Positions 21,059-30,555 of a stretch of 64,000 bases of DNA are shown in pieces. Under the pieces are notes generated by a model, which worked only from the letters and a program-made list of their open reading frames with translations, made no database searches and was not told where the DNA came from. The first letter of the stretch is position 1, and every line of letters begins with the position of its first letter. Origin of the DNA: Novosphingobium sp. B1 (GTDB lineage: Bacteria > Pseudomonadota > Alphaproteobacteria > Sphingomonadales > Sphingomonadaceae); the NCBI RefSeq assembly GCF_900176395.1, contig NZ_FWXL01000001.1, positions 434,001-498,000 of the forward strand. Direction: 5' to 3'. The position numbers and the translations under genes are program-made.

Positions 21059-21412
21059 ATGACATTGGGTTGGAAGCTGGACAGAATTCAGCGCGACGCC
21101 CTGCTTGCCGCCCTTCCTCTGCGTTACGGCCGGCCGGTCGCGGATCACGTAACGCTCTCCGTCAGCGGCAATGTTTTGCCCAATCCCGTAACAAGCAGTG
21201 CCATTGTCGGCCACGCTGACGATGGTCAGGGCGTCGAAGCCTATGTTGTCGAGATCGATGGCTCGACCGCACGACCCGACGGGGGAACATGGCACATTAC
21301 CTGGTCACTGGCAGAAGGTCGGGCGGCGAAGGAAAGCAATGCCGTCATCGCCGATCTGGGATGGACAGCCATCTCGTGCATCCCCGTTCACCTGATACCA
21401 GCGCAGTGGTGA
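21059..21412 (+). CDS. Conserved-looking hypothetical protein
   Basis: 117 residues, no signal peptide or membrane segment. The stretch YGRPVADHVTLSVSG near residue 23 and EAYVVEIDG near 60 suggest a small beta-rich protein; I do not recognise the family. The ribosome site AAAGGGGG is near the ATG. Its TGA overlaps an in-frame GTG of the following cupin gene (GTGA at 21409), which suggests coupling. Confidence 0.7.
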   Translation: MTLGWKLDRIQRDALLAALPLRYGRPVADHVTLSVSGNVLPNPVTSSAIVGHADDGQGVEAYVVEIDGSTARPDGGTWHITWSLAEGRAAKESNAVIADLGWTAISCIPVHLIPAQW

Positions 21413-21447
21413 TTGACACGCCCCTTGCCAGCGGCAACCGTTCCTCG

Positions 21448-21882
21448 ATGCTCACCGCGCAAGACATCATCGCCGAATTGAACCTCGCCCGGCACCCCGA
21501 AGGTGGCTGGTACCGCGAGACTTGGCGCGCACCGACCGAGCACGGCCAGCGCCCGGCAAGCACTGCGATCCTCTTCCTTCTGCCTGCCGGCGAACGTTCG
21601 CACTGGCATGCGGTCGATGCCGACGAGATCTGGATCTGGCAGTCGGGCGATCCGCTGGCCCTCCATGTCTACGAGAATGACAAGACGCCGCCGACAACCA
21701 AAATCTTGGGCGGAAACATTTCATCCCACGAGCTTCAGGGCGTAGTCCCGACCGGCCATTGGCAATCGGCCGAGCCACTGGCTGGCGCGCACGGCTACGC
21801 GCTCGTCTCGTGTATCGTCGCCCCGGGCTTCGATTTCAGCGGTTTCACGCTCGCTCCCGCCGACTGGAAGCCAGGCGCATGA
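21448..21882 (+). CDS. Cupin-fold DUF985 family protein
   Basis: 144 residues from MLTAQDIIAELNLARHPEGGWYRETWRA, the N-terminal signature of DUF985 cupins. Metal-binding cupin motifs appear as SHWHAVDADEIWIW near residue 53 and a second set near HGYALVSCIVAPGFDF. The function of the family is unclear; sugar or small-molecule binding has been proposed. A GTG at 21409, overlapping the previous stop, would add 13 residues and cannot be ruled out. Its stop overlaps the next gene's ATG by 4 nt. Confidence 0.85.
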   Translation: MLTAQDIIAELNLARHPEGGWYRETWRAPTEHGQRPASTAILFLLPAGERSHWHAVDADEIWIWQSGDPLALHVYENDKTPPTTKILGGNISSHELQGVVPTGHWQSAEPLAGAHGYALVSCIVAPGFDFSGFTLAPADWKPGA

Positions 21883-22283
21883 CACGAAACGTCCTGCGCT
21901 GGATCCTGGCGCTGTTCTACTTTGCCGCCGGTGTCATCCACATCGCCGCGCCAGCTCCGTTCATGACGATCATGCCCCGCTGGGTCCCCATGCCGGAAGA
22001 GGTCGTGTTTCTCACAGGCATCGCTGAACTGCTCGGCGCTGTCGGCCTCGCCCAAGGCATTTCGCTTCCCCTGCGCCGAGCGGCAGCGATCGGGCTGGCG
22101 CTCTATGCCGTCTGCGTATTCCCGGCCAACATAAATCACTTTGTGCTAGACATGGCCAAGCCCGGCCACGGCGCAGGCCTTGTCTATCACGTGCCCCGCA
22201 TGTTCGCTCAACCGCTGCTCGTCTGGCTGGCGCTGTGGACCGGCGGCGTCACCGATTGGCCGTGGAAGGCAAGGCACCGCTAG
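21879..22283 (+). CDS. DoxX-like small membrane protein
   Basis: 134 residues with four hydrophobic segments (about 5-25, 42-60, 68-86, 108-124), the size and layout of DoxX/DoxD-like proteins. FYFAAGVIHIAAPAPFM near residue 13 and TGIAELLGAVGL near 45 are family-like. Its role is unknown; relatives are tied to redox or quinone processes. The ATG overlaps the cupin stop (ATGA). The next gene starts 3 nt later, so this is part of one transcript from about 21.06 to 23.04 kb. Confidence 0.8.
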   Translation: MTRNVLRWILALFYFAAGVIHIAAPAPFMTIMPRWVPMPEEVVFLTGIAELLGAVGLAQGISLPLRRAAAIGLALYAVCVFPANINHFVLDMAKPGHGAGLVYHVPRMFAQPLLVWLALWTGGVTDWPWKARHR

Positions 22284-22286
22284 ACA

Positions 22287-23039
22287 ATGCTTCTTTCCGA
22301 TCCTGCCGTCGTCGCTGCCTGTGCGGTAGCGGTCGTCCTCGTTGGCATGGCCAAGGGTGGCTTTTCGGGCCTGGGCGCTCTTGGAACGCCGGTCGCCGCG
22401 CTGGTCCTGCCACCATCGACAGCCGCGGCCATTCTGCTGCCCATATTGATCGTGCAGGACGTGGTCAGCGTCTGGTCGTTCCGTCATGCGTGGGACAAGT
22501 GGATCGTCGGCTGGATGCTGCCCGGGGCCGCGGTCGGTATCGGCATAGGCTGGGCCATCGCCGCCAGCGTCGACGAGAAGGCGTTGATGGGCGTGCTCGG
22601 CGCCATAACACTTCTGTTTGGCATCTACCGGCTCTGGATCGAACGCGGCAATCGCGAGGTGGCAGCGTCAGCCTCGCCCGGCTGGGTCGGCGCGCTTTTC
22701 GGCGTCGCCACCGGTTTCACCAGCCAGGTAGCCCACGCCGGAGGGCCGCCATTCCAGATGTGGGTCACCCCGCGCAAGCTGCCGCACCTTACCTACGCTG
22801 GTACCAACAGCATCCTGTTTGCTACGATCAACTGGCTGAAGGTGCCGAGCTATGTGATGCTCGGAGCCTTTACCCATGACGTCATCGTCGCCGCCGCCAT
22901 GCTCGTGCCGCTGGCGATTATCACCACGCTGGTTTCGGTCCGTGTGGTGCGCGTGCTGCAGCCGGAGCGCTTCTATACGATCATCTACCTGCTGATGGTC
23001 CTGCTCGGCGGAAAGCTGATGATCGATGCCGTCACCTGA
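22287..23039 (+). CDS. TSUP family (TauE/SafE) sulfite/sulfonate exporter-like permease
   Basis: 250 residues, about seven to eight membrane segments. The family repeats are visible: VLVGMAKGGFSGLGALGTPVAALV near residue 15, and VATGFTSQVAHAGGPPFQMWV near residue 142. It is likely to export a small sulfur-containing or organic anion across the inner membrane; the substrate is not evident. Its 3' end overlaps the converging acetyltransferase gene by 8 nt. Confidence 0.88.
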   Translation: MLLSDPAVVAACAVAVVLVGMAKGGFSGLGALGTPVAALVLPPSTAAAILLPILIVQDVVSVWSFRHAWDKWIVGWMLPGAAVGIGIGWAIAASVDEKALMGVLGAITLLFGIYRLWIERGNREVAASASPGWVGALFGVATGFTSQVAHAGGPPFQMWVTPRKLPHLTYAGTNSILFATINWLKVPSYVMLGAFTHDVIVAAAMLVPLAIITTLVSVRVVRVLQPERFYTIIYLLMVLLGGKLMIDAVT

Positions 23040-23634
23040 CCGGGACCGGCCGCGTCATCGTCCAGAATGTCGGACCATTTTTGGCCACCGGCCAGGTGTC
23101 GACCAGCTCGAATCTCATTGCGCGGTAAAGCCCGACGTTGCTCTCCGTCGCAGTCTCCAGCACAGCGGGGAGCCCCTTCGCGTCAGCTTCGGCCAGCCCG
23201 GCGCGGATGGCAAGTCCGCCCAGTCCCTGTCCCTGCCGGTCAGGCCGAACGCCTGCCATGCGCAGATAGAACTGCCCTTCTCCCTTGGGCAGATGCTTGC
23301 CGATCATGCGATCCGCCCGCTCGGCCCGCAGGACAGCGGTGCCCAGCATCCTGACGAAGCGCACCAGTGCCGGTGGCGTCAGGGGCGCATGTTCGTGAAC
23401 GGTCCCCGGCGGGCGCCACAGCGTCACCACCTCGCATCCGGGCGTGCCAAGCACCATGCCGTGCCGCAGATGGTCGTGGAACATCCAGTGGATCAGCCGG
23501 GGCATTCGCCGCGCCCTTGTCGCAGCATCGGGAAACATCCAGCACATCGCCGGGTCGTCGCGGAATGCCGCCGCGAGCGTCTGTGTTGCCGCGTCGGCAT
23601 CGCCAGCGCCAAGCCTCACGATTGTGCGCTCCAC
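23032..23634 (-). CDS. GNAT family acetyltransferase
   Basis: 200 residues with the acetyl-CoA binding loop VRPDRQGQGLGGLAIRAGL near residue 127 and the C-terminal strand stretch LETATESNVGLYRAMRFE. Upstream features such as AAAFRDDPAMCWMFPD are common in this GNAT subgroup. The acceptor substrate is unknown. It ends tail to tail with the TSUP gene (8-nt overlap). Confidence 0.85.
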   Translation of the reverse strand: MERTIVRLGAGDADAATQTLAAAFRDDPAMCWMFPDAATRARRMPRLIHWMFHDHLRHGMVLGTPGCEVVTLWRPPGTVHEHAPLTPPALVRFVRMLGTAVLRAERADRMIGKHLPKGEGQFYLRMAGVRPDRQGQGLGGLAIRAGLAEADAKGLPAVLETATESNVGLYRAMRFELVDTWPVAKNGPTFWTMTRPVPVR

Positions 23635-23710
23635 GCAATCCTCCCATCGGTACCACTTTCGCTGGCAAGTCTCCCCACTGCGTGCAAGGGAGCGCCAAAC
23701 GGAGGGAACG

Positions 23711-24016
23711 ATGAGCGAAGACGAAGACTATGTCTATGATGAGGATAGCGGCGAATGGCTGCCGGCGTCCGAGCTTGCGGCAAAGCAGGCGGCGGCCAAC
23801 GCCGTGGAAGTGCGCGATGCCGTCGGCAATCTGCTGGCAGACGGAGATCAGGTGACGCTGGTCAAGGATCTGGAGGTCAAGGGTGCTGGCCAGACTCTCA
23901 AGCAGGGTACGCTGATCAAGTCGATCCGCCTCACCGGCGATCCGCAGGAGATCGATTGCAAGTATCCCGGCATCAAGGGCCTGGTGCTGCGCGCCGAATT
24001 TGTCCGCAAGCGCTGA
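23711..24016 (+). CDS. PhnA/YjdM-like protein without the N-terminal zinc ribbon
   Basis: 101 residues. The C-terminal 70 residues match the PhnA (YjdM) domain: VRDAVGNLLADGDQVTLVKD, GTLIKSIRLTGDPQEIDCK and GIKGLVLRAEFVRK. The usual N-terminal zinc ribbon with four cysteines is missing; instead there is an acidic segment MSEDEDYVYDEDSGEWLPA. Despite the name, a role in phosphonate use is not established for this family. The ribosome site GGAGGG lies 4 nt before the ATG. Confidence 0.85.
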   Translation: MSEDEDYVYDEDSGEWLPASELAAKQAAANAVEVRDAVGNLLADGDQVTLVKDLEVKGAGQTLKQGTLIKSIRLTGDPQEIDCKYPGIKGLVLRAEFVRKR

Positions 24017-24022
24017 TTTGCG

Positions 24023-24541
24023 TCAGGGAAGCCGCCGGGCCTCTTCAAGGTGGTGGCTCACGACCTGCGCAGTCTTGCCGGCGAAGTCCATGAGAGGCTT
24101 GGCGTCGCCGCTCTGGGCATAGGTCTGGAGCATGGCCAGTGCCTTTTCGTGCGCCGCCACCTGCTGCCGCGCATAGATTGCGGGCATCTGCTGCGTGTTG
24201 GCGGCCTTCAGCGCGGCAAGCTGTGCCTGCTGATCGGCCGTCATTGCCGGAGTCTCGTCCAACCGCACCTTGTCCACCTCACTGGTGGTCCTGCGCAATT
24301 CGTCGCTCGACTTCTGGTGATCGCGGATCATCATCTGGGCGAAGCTTCGCGTGGTTCCAGCCACACCCGCCGACTGCACGGTCCTTGCGCTTTCAAGCTC
24401 AAACCTGTCACTGGCTGACATTGCATCGGCAAAAGCCTGTCCGGTCAGCGGCACCGCATCTCCGCGCGCTGCGCCAGACGCCTCCTCGACAACCGTCGAT
24501 GTAGCCGCTGCCTGCTCATCCGCCGCCGTCGTGGACGGCAC
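24023..24541 (-). CDS. DUF4142 protein, signal sequence displaced by an apparent frameshift
   Basis: 172 residues read from a GTG at 24541. The DUF4142 helical domain is clear (FADAMSASDRFELESARTVQ, FAQMMIRDHQKSSDELRR, ending VVSHHLEEARRLP). DUF4142 proteins are normally exported, yet this frame has no signal peptide. Immediately upstream, in another frame, lies a lipoprotein signal ending in lipobox VSAC. Removing one base from the CCCC run at 24556-24559 would join them as CGSRAEDPQVPS. So the gene is either frameshifted in nature or carries a sequencing error. Confidence 0.72.
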   Translation of the reverse strand: MPSTTAADEQAAATSTVVEEASGAARGDAVPLTGQAFADAMSASDRFELESARTVQSAGVAGTTRSFAQMMIRDHQKSSDELRRTTSEVDKVRLDETPAMTADQQAQLAALKAANTQQMPAIYARQQVAAHEKALAMLQTYAQSGDAKPLMDFAGKTAQVVSHHLEEARRLP

Positions 24542-24556
24542 CTGGGGATCTTCGGC

Positions 24557-24692
24557 CCCGGCTTCCGCAAGCGCTCACAAACAGCAATGGAAGGATAATG
24601 AGCGAGGAATGCCTGAGCTTGGTGATCTCCTGATCCAGCCCACGGGATCCGCGTCCAAAGCTTGTGGGCAGGACCGGAATAGCCTGAGGCAT
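24557..24692 (-). pseudogene. Detached lipoprotein signal fragment of the DUF4142 gene
   Basis: In this frame the sequence reads KLRHSSLIILPLLFVSACGS, a lipoprotein signal with lipobox VSAC, then runs out of frame with the DUF4142 domain. The nearest in-frame ATG (24692) gives a 25-residue lead before the hydrophobic core, long for a lipoprotein. A ribosome-like AGGAG sits 6 nt before an AAG codon at 24620-24618, exactly where an ATG would be expected; this hints that the start may also be lost, which is an inference. Confidence 0.5.
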
Positions 24693-24741
24693 GTCATGTT
24701 CCGCCGCTCTGCCAGACGGCCCCAACCTCCGACAGGACGAT

Positions 24742-24966
24742 GATTGCGCTGATCCATGTTAGGCATGCTTACGTATGTTTGGGCATGTCGCGGTCTTGGA
24801 CGAGGCGCTAACCATCTGCGATTCCGCAACTTTTCCACCACTTGCAGAACATGCAACTGCAGCATCCCGAAATACAATTGCCGCACTGCACACGATTTGT
24901 ATGCTGCAACGCAACAAGATAAGGGTGCTGAAGGCAATCTTTCCTTATCTTCCAGGAGATATTGCC
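24742..24966 (+). promoter_or_regulatory. Structured 5' leader before a small secreted protein
   Basis: A 225-nt stretch without a plausible gene. It contains an 8-bp inverted pair TGCAGCAT (24858-24865)/ATGCTGCA (24901-24908), extended inward by ATACAA/TTGTAT after a bulge. It also has a perfect 9-bp pair AAGATAAGG (24916-24924)/CCTTATCTT (24943-24951), which ends just before the ribosome site CCAGGAG. It could be an operator or an RNA hairpin controlling the gene at 24967. No known riboswitch consensus was recognised. Confidence 0.45.
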
Positions 24967-25257
24967 ATGATCAAGACTGTTCTCGCCGCAGCCGCCGCCG
25001 TTCTGATCGCCACGCCGGTCTTCGCTGCCGAGCCGGAAACCGGCTCCTTCACCTATCAGGGCGTCAAGTACGACTACACCGCCGAGCAGCAGGGCGAAGT
25101 CAAGGTTCTCAAGGGTTCGGCCTATGCTGGCAAGGTCCCGTTCGAACTGAAGGTCACCAAGCGCTCGGTCACCGGCCGTTTCAATGGCCGCCCGGTCTCG
25201 TTTGACGTCAAGGACGTCAAGCCGATCGCAAGCAAGGCTGCTGCCAGCAACGATTGA
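24967..25257 (+). CDS. Small secreted protein of unknown function
   Basis: 96 residues. The N-terminus MIKTVLAAAAAVLIATPVFA is a Sec signal peptide with cleavage after AFA-like FAA near residue 20. The mature part is about 75 residues, rich in Lys, Val and Tyr, probably beta-stranded (GSFTYQGVKYDYTAEQQGE). No cysteines. A good ribosome site AGGAG lies before the ATG, and an unusual hairpin leader precedes it. No family is recognised. Confidence 0.75.
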   Translation: MIKTVLAAAAAVLIATPVFAAEPETGSFTYQGVKYDYTAEQQGEVKVLKGSAYAGKVPFELKVTKRSVTGRFNGRPVSFDVKDVKPIASKAAASND

Positions 25258-25349
25258 CTGCCAAGCAACACGGGGCTGCCTCGCCAACTGGCTAGCAGTG
25301 CAAGATCCGTGAACCGCGCCAGCTACGCGCTGAACCGGTAAAAAGCGTA

Positions 25350-25375
25350 GGGCGCTTCCGGAAACGGAGGCGCCC
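25350..25375 (+). terminator. Hairpin, probable terminator
   Basis: The 10-nt arms GGGCGCTTCC (25350-25359) and GGAGGCGCCC (25366-25375) pair with one G-T wobble around a 6-nt loop. It sits in the 222-nt gap after the small secreted protein gene and before the next gene. Only a weak T-rich tail follows, so termination is likely but not certain. Confidence 0.5.
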
Positions 25376-25479
25376 TTGGCATTTCCACTCCCTGCCTGCC
25401 GCGTGCTCGTTGTGGCCGGAACCACTCACCACCGTTCCGCATTGCTCCAGACGAAGGAGGGGCATGAGGAGATGGAACA

Positions 25480-25926
25480 GTGTCGTTCGACCGCTTTGCC
25501 ACCGCGATGATCGTGATCGGAGCAGGTGTTGGGTTTGCCGCGGCCAGCGTCGTGCCCACGAGCCAGGCGTCGCATGACAAGTCCTATCGCTCCGCAAGCG
25601 CTGCCGACTATCCCGAAATTGCTGCGGTCACTTACGAAAGGTACCCGATAGCGCAGGCTCCACTCATGCGCCGCGCCCCGCTCAAGCTTGCTGCCTGGGA
25701 TGCGCCTTGGTCAGAAAATTCGAGCGATAGCGCCGTGCAGCTGCCCGAGCAGATCGATCCCGATTTCCAGCCCGACCCGCAAGTCGTCGAGGATGACCAC
25801 GACGCCGAGCCGCCTGCAGCAGACCGCGGCACCTTGCAGCGGGCAAGCTTCGAGCCCGAACGCGAGCCGGTGGTCGACGCTCAGCCGGCCAAGGCCGTGC
25901 GCATCACCCTTTCGGACCTCCCATAA
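25480..25926 (+). CDS. Exported hypothetical protein
   Basis: 148 residues, starting at GTG with the ribosome site GAGGAG 9 nt before it. The first 30 residues (MSFDRFATAMIVIGAGVGFAAASVV) form a signal peptide or a membrane anchor. The rest is rich in Pro, Glu and Asp (PEQIDPDFQPDPQVVEDDHD) and looks disordered. No domain is recognised. The 3' end overlaps the converging gene by 23 nt. Confidence 0.65.
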   Translation: MSFDRFATAMIVIGAGVGFAAASVVPTSQASHDKSYRSASAADYPEIAAVTYERYPIAQAPLMRRAPLKLAAWDAPWSENSSDSAVQLPEQIDPDFQPDPQVVEDDHDAEPPAADRGTLQRASFEPEREPVVDAQPAKAVRITLSDLP

Positions 25927-26290
25927 GTCGCACGTCGAGGCTCTTTCCATCGGTGCCAGCTTCATGGCGCGCGGTGATCTCGCTCAAGAAGTCCTCGACT
26001 TGTCGGGGGCTGGCATCCCGCTCGATCGGGTAGCGTGCCACCACCAACCCATCTGCGATATTGGTCACGCAGATGAACCGGATGCTCGAGCTTGTGGCAA
26101 GGGCATCAAGATCGATCCCGTCCGAAAGCACCCACGACTTGCCCCCTTGCGAGTGAACTTCGCGTTCGCAATGGCGGCAAACAGCGTGCAGCGTGCCGTT
26201 CTCGTCACGCCAGCGCTTCGGCCCCGGCTGATGAATGCGGGTGTACCAGCACTGCGTAAGCGTATGCGATGTGGCAGGCCTGATAAGCAT
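25904..26290 (-). CDS. Hypothetical protein with a CxxC pair
   Basis: 128 residues from an ATG (MLIRPATSHTLTQCWYTRIH). A TTG 11 codons upstream is an alternative. It contains CRHCERE near residue 38 and a preceding Cys and His that could bind zinc, then an alpha/beta stretch SSSIRFICVTNIADGLVVARYP. No family is recognised. It converges with the exported protein gene. Confidence 0.6.
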   Translation of the reverse strand: MLIRPATSHTLTQCWYTRIHQPGPKRWRDENGTLHAVCRHCEREVHSQGGKSWVLSDGIDLDALATSSSIRFICVTNIADGLVVARYPIERDASPRQVEDFLSEITARHEAGTDGKSLDVRLMGGPKG

Positions 26291-26357
26291 GCCGCAAGGA
26301 TCGCCATGTGTGGTTAATATCAAACTTGCGCTCAGCTACGTAAATCACGCTTATTCA

Positions 26358-26750
26358 TCAGCCTAGCGTGACGAATATCTCGGCCATCAGCATCCAGGCA
26401 CCGGTGCGCGACAAGCGCCACTTGGCAGAATAGATGCCGGACGCCGCCACAATACCGTCGTTCGCGCCCTGCCAATGGCCTTGCTCCATCGCGATCGGCT
26501 CGACTGCGGATGCGATCACGCGATCGGTCGTGCGTGCATAGAGCGTTCTCGGGACATGCGCGAACTCGCGCTTCCAGGCGGCAAGTTGCGCCTTGCGCCC
26601 GGCGATCACGGCGCTGTCGCTGCCAGTGATCATCATGACATCGGGAGCGATGATTTCCCCGATGGCGGCTAGGTCCGCCTCCGCCAGCGCACGGTTGAAC
26701 GCAGCGCGGCGCAGGCGGACCTGCAGTTCGGCTTCTGTCTGGTTACGCAT
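26358..26750 (-). CDS. NTF2-like/SnoaL-type protein (DUF4440)
   Basis: 130 residues with the NTF2-like cone fold pattern: RRAAFNRALAEADLAAIGEIIAPDVMMITGSD near the N-terminus, then YARTTDRVIASA and ASGIYSAKWRLSRTGAWMLMAEIFV. These small proteins may be enzymes or ligand binders; nothing here fixes the substrate. It stands alone on the minus strand between a CxxC protein and cspA. Confidence 0.8.
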   Translation of the reverse strand: MRNQTEAELQVRLRRAAFNRALAEADLAAIGEIIAPDVMMITGSDSAVIAGRKAQLAAWKREFAHVPRTLYARTTDRVIASAVEPIAMEQGHWQGANDGIVAASGIYSAKWRLSRTGAWMLMAEIFVTLG

Positions 26751-26809
26751 CAGGCCGCGATGGCAGGCATCGAACCCGTTGCAAAGTCCCTATCGAAGCC
26801 GAAGATCGA

Positions 26810-27016
26810 TCAGGCCGAAGCGAGATTGACGGCCGAGGCCTTGCCATTGCGGCCGGTCTCGACCTCGTAGCTCAGGCGCTGGTCCTTATCGAGGCTGGCC
26901 ATGCCGGCAGCCTGGACGGCCGAGATGTGGACGAAGCTGTCAGCGCCGCCGTTGTCCGGCTGAATGAAGCCATAGCCCTTTTCGGTGTTGAAGAATTTTA
27001 CGGTGCCTACGGGCAT
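26810..27016 (-). CDS. cspA: Cold shock-domain protein
   Basis: 68 residues, single cold-shock domain that binds single-stranded RNA or DNA. RNP1 is KGYGFIQ (residues 13-19) and RNP2 is SFVHIS (27-32). The start MPVGTVKFFN is set by the family and by AAGGA 6 nt upstream. The 248-nt gap to the divergent next gene includes its 5' leader, where cold-shock regulation is usually found; I see no definite motif there. Confidence 0.94.
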   Translation of the reverse strand: MPVGTVKFFNTEKGYGFIQPDNGGADSFVHISAVQAAGMASLDKDQRLSYEVETGRNGKASAVNLASA

Positions 27017-27264
27017 GGGATGTCCTTTCAAGAACGAAGGTTGCCCGGAAGCGAAAGTGCCGCCGGGCCGTGCGTGTTTCGTCAATTGAAAGGAAATCGT
27101 CGTCGAAGGCCGCATATGCGCACAAGGGCGAACGGGCGGTAGTCTAGGCCGAAGTCCGTCGCAAAATTCGACGTCAGCGGCGCTCTTGTAGCACCATTGA
27201 ACCTCTTTGGCGAATGGTATCGCGCGCAGTGGCAATCGCACAGCCGCCCGGCTATGACCCGGCG

Positions 27265-27720
27265 ATGTCAGAAACGCTGCAAATCCTCGTCGATGGCGAT
27301 GCCTGTCCGGTCAAGGAAGAGATTTACAAGGTCGCCTACCGTCGGAACGTGTCGGTCGTCGTCGTCAGCAATTCGCCGTTCCGTGTACCGGTTCACCCGC
27401 TCGTCCGTCGGGTCGTGGTAAGTGACGGTTTCGATGCAGCAGACAACTGGATCGCCGAAGCTGCGCACGCCCGTTCTGTCATCGTTACGGCAGATATACT
27501 GCTTGCCGAACGCGGTATCAAAGCCGGCGCCACGGTGATTTCCCCGGCAGGTAGGCCCTTCACCACCAGCTCGATAGGGAGCCAGATCGCAAACCGGGCC
27601 ATCATGGCGGACCTGCGGGCTGGGGGCGACATCGTCGGTGGGCCAGCCCCGTTCTCAAAGGCAGACCGTTCGCGCTTCCTCTCCGCGCTCGACGAAGCTT
27701 TGGCCCGGTTGGCGCGTTAA
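27265..27720 (+). CDS. UPF0178 / DUF188 protein (YaiI/YqxD family)
   Basis: 151 residues. The N-terminus ILVDGDACPVKEEIYKVA and the later ADNWIAEAAHARSVIVTADILLAER are the hallmarks of the DUF188 family, a PIN-like fold whose conserved acidic residues suggest a nuclease. Normal length. The ATG at 27265 is preferred over an upstream ATG at 27214 in the same frame because it matches the family start. A small basic protein gene follows. Confidence 0.9.
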   Translation: MSETLQILVDGDACPVKEEIYKVAYRRNVSVVVVSNSPFRVPVHPLVRRVVVSDGFDAADNWIAEAAHARSVIVTADILLAERGIKAGATVISPAGRPFTTSSIGSQIANRAIMADLRAGGDIVGGPAPFSKADRSRFLSALDEALARLAR

Positions 27721-27785
27721 GGTTCGCTATTGGCCCCAGATGCGCCTAGCCAGGTACTGGGCAACCGCCCGCATGGAGAACGATA

Positions 27786-27920
27786 ATGGCCAAGGGCCAG
27801 AAGAAATCGAACCGCGAGGTTCGCAAACCCAAAGCTGAAAAGCCGAAGAAGCTGAACGCTTCCAACCCGTCGCAAAAGCCCGGCGTGGTCACCGGACTCG
27901 AAAATATCAAGAACACCTGA
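27786..27920 (+). CDS. 44-residue highly basic small protein
   Basis: Short frame MAKGQKKSNREVRKPKAEKP... ending ...VTGLENIKNT. About a quarter of the residues are Lys or Arg, with no hydrophobic core, so it may bind nucleic acid or ribosomes; this is a guess from charge alone. The ribosome site GGAGAACGATA precedes the ATG. A hairpin follows 7 nt after its stop, which supports it being the last gene of a transcript. Confidence 0.7.
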   Translation: MAKGQKKSNREVRKPKAEKPKKLNASNPSQKPGVVTGLENIKNT

Positions 27921-27926
27921 TCGACA

Positions 27927-27951
27927 GGTGGGCTCCACTTGGGAGCCCACC
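27927..27951. terminator. Bidirectional hairpin terminator
   Basis: Perfect 10-bp stem GGTGGGCTCC (27927-27936)/GGAGCCCACC (27942-27951) with a 5-nt loop, between two converging genes. No clear T tract follows on either side, so efficiency is uncertain. Confidence 0.6.
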
Positions 27952-27970
27952 GATGTAGCCAGATTACTGT

Positions 27971-28450
27971 TTACCGGCAGCGTACATTCGTACGGTCATT
28001 GCGATTACGGTTGCCGCTGTCGATAGCCGCACCGATGGCTGCGCCACCGATCGCGCCGATGATTGCGCCCAGCGGCTTGCTGTCGCCCTCGGCGATGATC
28101 GCGCCTGCAGCCGCGCCACCAAGGCCGCCTACGATCAGGCCCGTCGAACCATCCGAACGGCGGCAGTAGTAGCGTCCGTCGCGTCCGCGGTAGACGCGGT
28201 CGTCATAGGAAAGCTGGCGCTCGCGATACCGCGAATTGTTGCGGTAATAACGGTCAGCGTAATACCCGCCATAGCGGGGATCGGGGTTGTTGTAGTCGTA
28301 ACGGCCGTTCTGGTTGTAATACCCGCGGTCGTAATACCCCCAGTCGCCATAGCCGTCAGCGTACCCGGGTCGATCGTAATAGCCGTTGCTGGTGCACGCA
28401 CCGGTCAGCGTAGCCGCCGCCAGGGCGGAAATCATAAGGGCCTTCTTCAT
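27971..28450 (-). CDS. Tyr/Gly-rich lipoprotein with glycine-zipper domain
   Basis: 159 residues. A lipoprotein signal (KKALMISALAAATLTGAC) is followed by a Tyr-, Asp- and Arg-rich low-complexity region of about 90 residues (YYDRPGYADGYGDWGYYD). A C-terminal glycine zipper follows (GLIVGGLGGAAAGAIIAEG, LGAIIGAIGGAAIGAAI), as in Rickettsia 17-kDa antigen-like outer membrane proteins. The ATG at 28450 has GGAG 6 nt before it; an ATG two codons upstream is possible. The 157 nt up to thiC hold nothing clear. Confidence 0.82.
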   Translation of the reverse strand: MKKALMISALAAATLTGACTSNGYYDRPGYADGYGDWGYYDRGYYNQNGRYDYNNPDPRYGGYYADRYYRNNSRYRERQLSYDDRVYRGRDGRYYCRRSDGSTGLIVGGLGGAAAGAIIAEGDSKPLGAIIGAIGGAAIGAAIDSGNRNRNDRTNVRCR

Positions 28451-28607
28451 GGCCATCTCCACTGCGTCTGACAGGGCGCACGGAAGTGGCGCCCGATTGT
28501 CTAGGCAATGGATGGAGGGCAGCAGGGTTCCCCGCCGCCCTCCACATGCCGTCCTTCCTCGTGCCACCCGCCAGATGCCGCCCGGCACATGCCCGACGTC
28601 TGGCAGA

Positions 28608-30491
<1,884 letters not shown>

Positions 30492-30555
30492 TCAAGCGCT
30501 CCTCTCGTCAGGCATCGGGAGCGCGGATGCCATGGCTGCTCGGCCGCTGGCACTG

